A stretch of 64,000 nucleotides of DNA, from assembly GCA_002633005.1 (NCBI GenBank), contig NMRA01000359.1:213438-277437 (forward strand), written 5' to 3'. Shown here one piece after another: positions 63,633 through 64,000 of this stretch. The position numbers were made by a program, and so were the translations under genes. The number at the start of each line of letters is the position of its first letter. Within the stretch, counting starts at the first letter, position 1. Below the pieces are notes generated by a model. That model did not search any database, had not been told where the DNA came from, and was given only the letters and a program-made list of their open reading frames with translations. The stretch comes from Phoronis australis. Its lineage: Eukaryota > Phoronida > Phoronidae.

Positions 63633-64000
63633 ATATAGCAATGATAAGAAAATGCATCTCAACAGCAACAAAATTTTATTGTACACCATCAAGTAATCTT
63701 TGCAAATATAATAATAATAATAAATGAAAGTGCCGTCAATTTGAACTGCTTTAACTGCTCCAGAATCGCACGGGATTTGTACAGTACAGAACAAAACAAA
63801 ACCAGCGACAGACACGGGACCGTCAAACAAACATGAACATTTGTGCACTACCTTCAGACTCATGTCCGCCTAATTGGGATGGAGTTCTTCAACAACTTAA
63901 TTATATTCTAGCAAAATCAAGTTTTCCAAAATATATACTATACATTCAATATATCACACACACACAGCAAGCATGAAAACCAGTTATTGATTAGAATTCA

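Noticed and set aside
1-64000. CRISPR arrays, rRNA or intact tRNA genes
   Set aside because: None seen. The only tRNA-like words (near 39410 and 23215) lack a cloverleaf.

Overview
The window is animal nuclear DNA: split genes with GT-AG introns, long introns packed with decayed transposons, and no operons. The mix of relics (Kolobok-like with a THAP finger, Penelope-like, two LINE tails, mariner, hAT-like and Mutator-like foldback elements) suits a marine invertebrate such as a hemichordate, echinoderm, amphioxus, brachiopod or mollusc. The sequence alone does not settle which.

One gene dominates. A class V P4-ATPase (phospholipid flippase, ATP10 family) runs on the + strand from 4316 to 48995. 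I assembled 18 coding exons whose splice phases all agree. They give a continuous 1,194-residue protein with all P4 landmarks: DGET in the actuator domain, DKTGT as phosphorylation site, KGAD in the nucleotide-binding domain, TGDK and GDGAND in the P domain, and the membrane helices. A second first coding exon lies 13 kb downstream of the first (17498-17916). It is exactly as long (419 nt), ends in the same phase, and encodes a protein segment about 61% identical to the first. The gene therefore looks built to make two flippases that differ in the N-terminus, transmembrane helices 1-2 and the loop between them.

Layout: 1-4200 is upstream DNA with a CpG-rich patch and a 929-bp foldback transposon. 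4316-4734 is first exon A. 4735-17497 is repeat-rich DNA with LINE, hAT-like and Penelope-like relics. 17498-17916 is first exon B. 17917-21725 holds a mariner relic and an 80-bp tandem array. 21726-48995 holds the shared exons, with transposons in introns 5, 6, 7, 12, 13, 15 and 17. 48996-64000 is downstream DNA with repeats and one unidentified minus-strand gene at 58399-59130.

Four structures stand out beyond the gene itself. (1) Two alternative first exons swap the flippase membrane entry region. (2) Eleven motifs close to the CTCF consensus lie in one orientation about 145 bp apart in intron 12, carried by a repeat. (3) The exon-14 acceptor and exon start are tandemly copied, giving decoy splice acceptors. 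(4) The exon-8 splice donor is triplicated in a 25-bp tandem repeat, where only the first donor keeps the frame. All functional claims are inferences from sequence; no expression data or database search was available.
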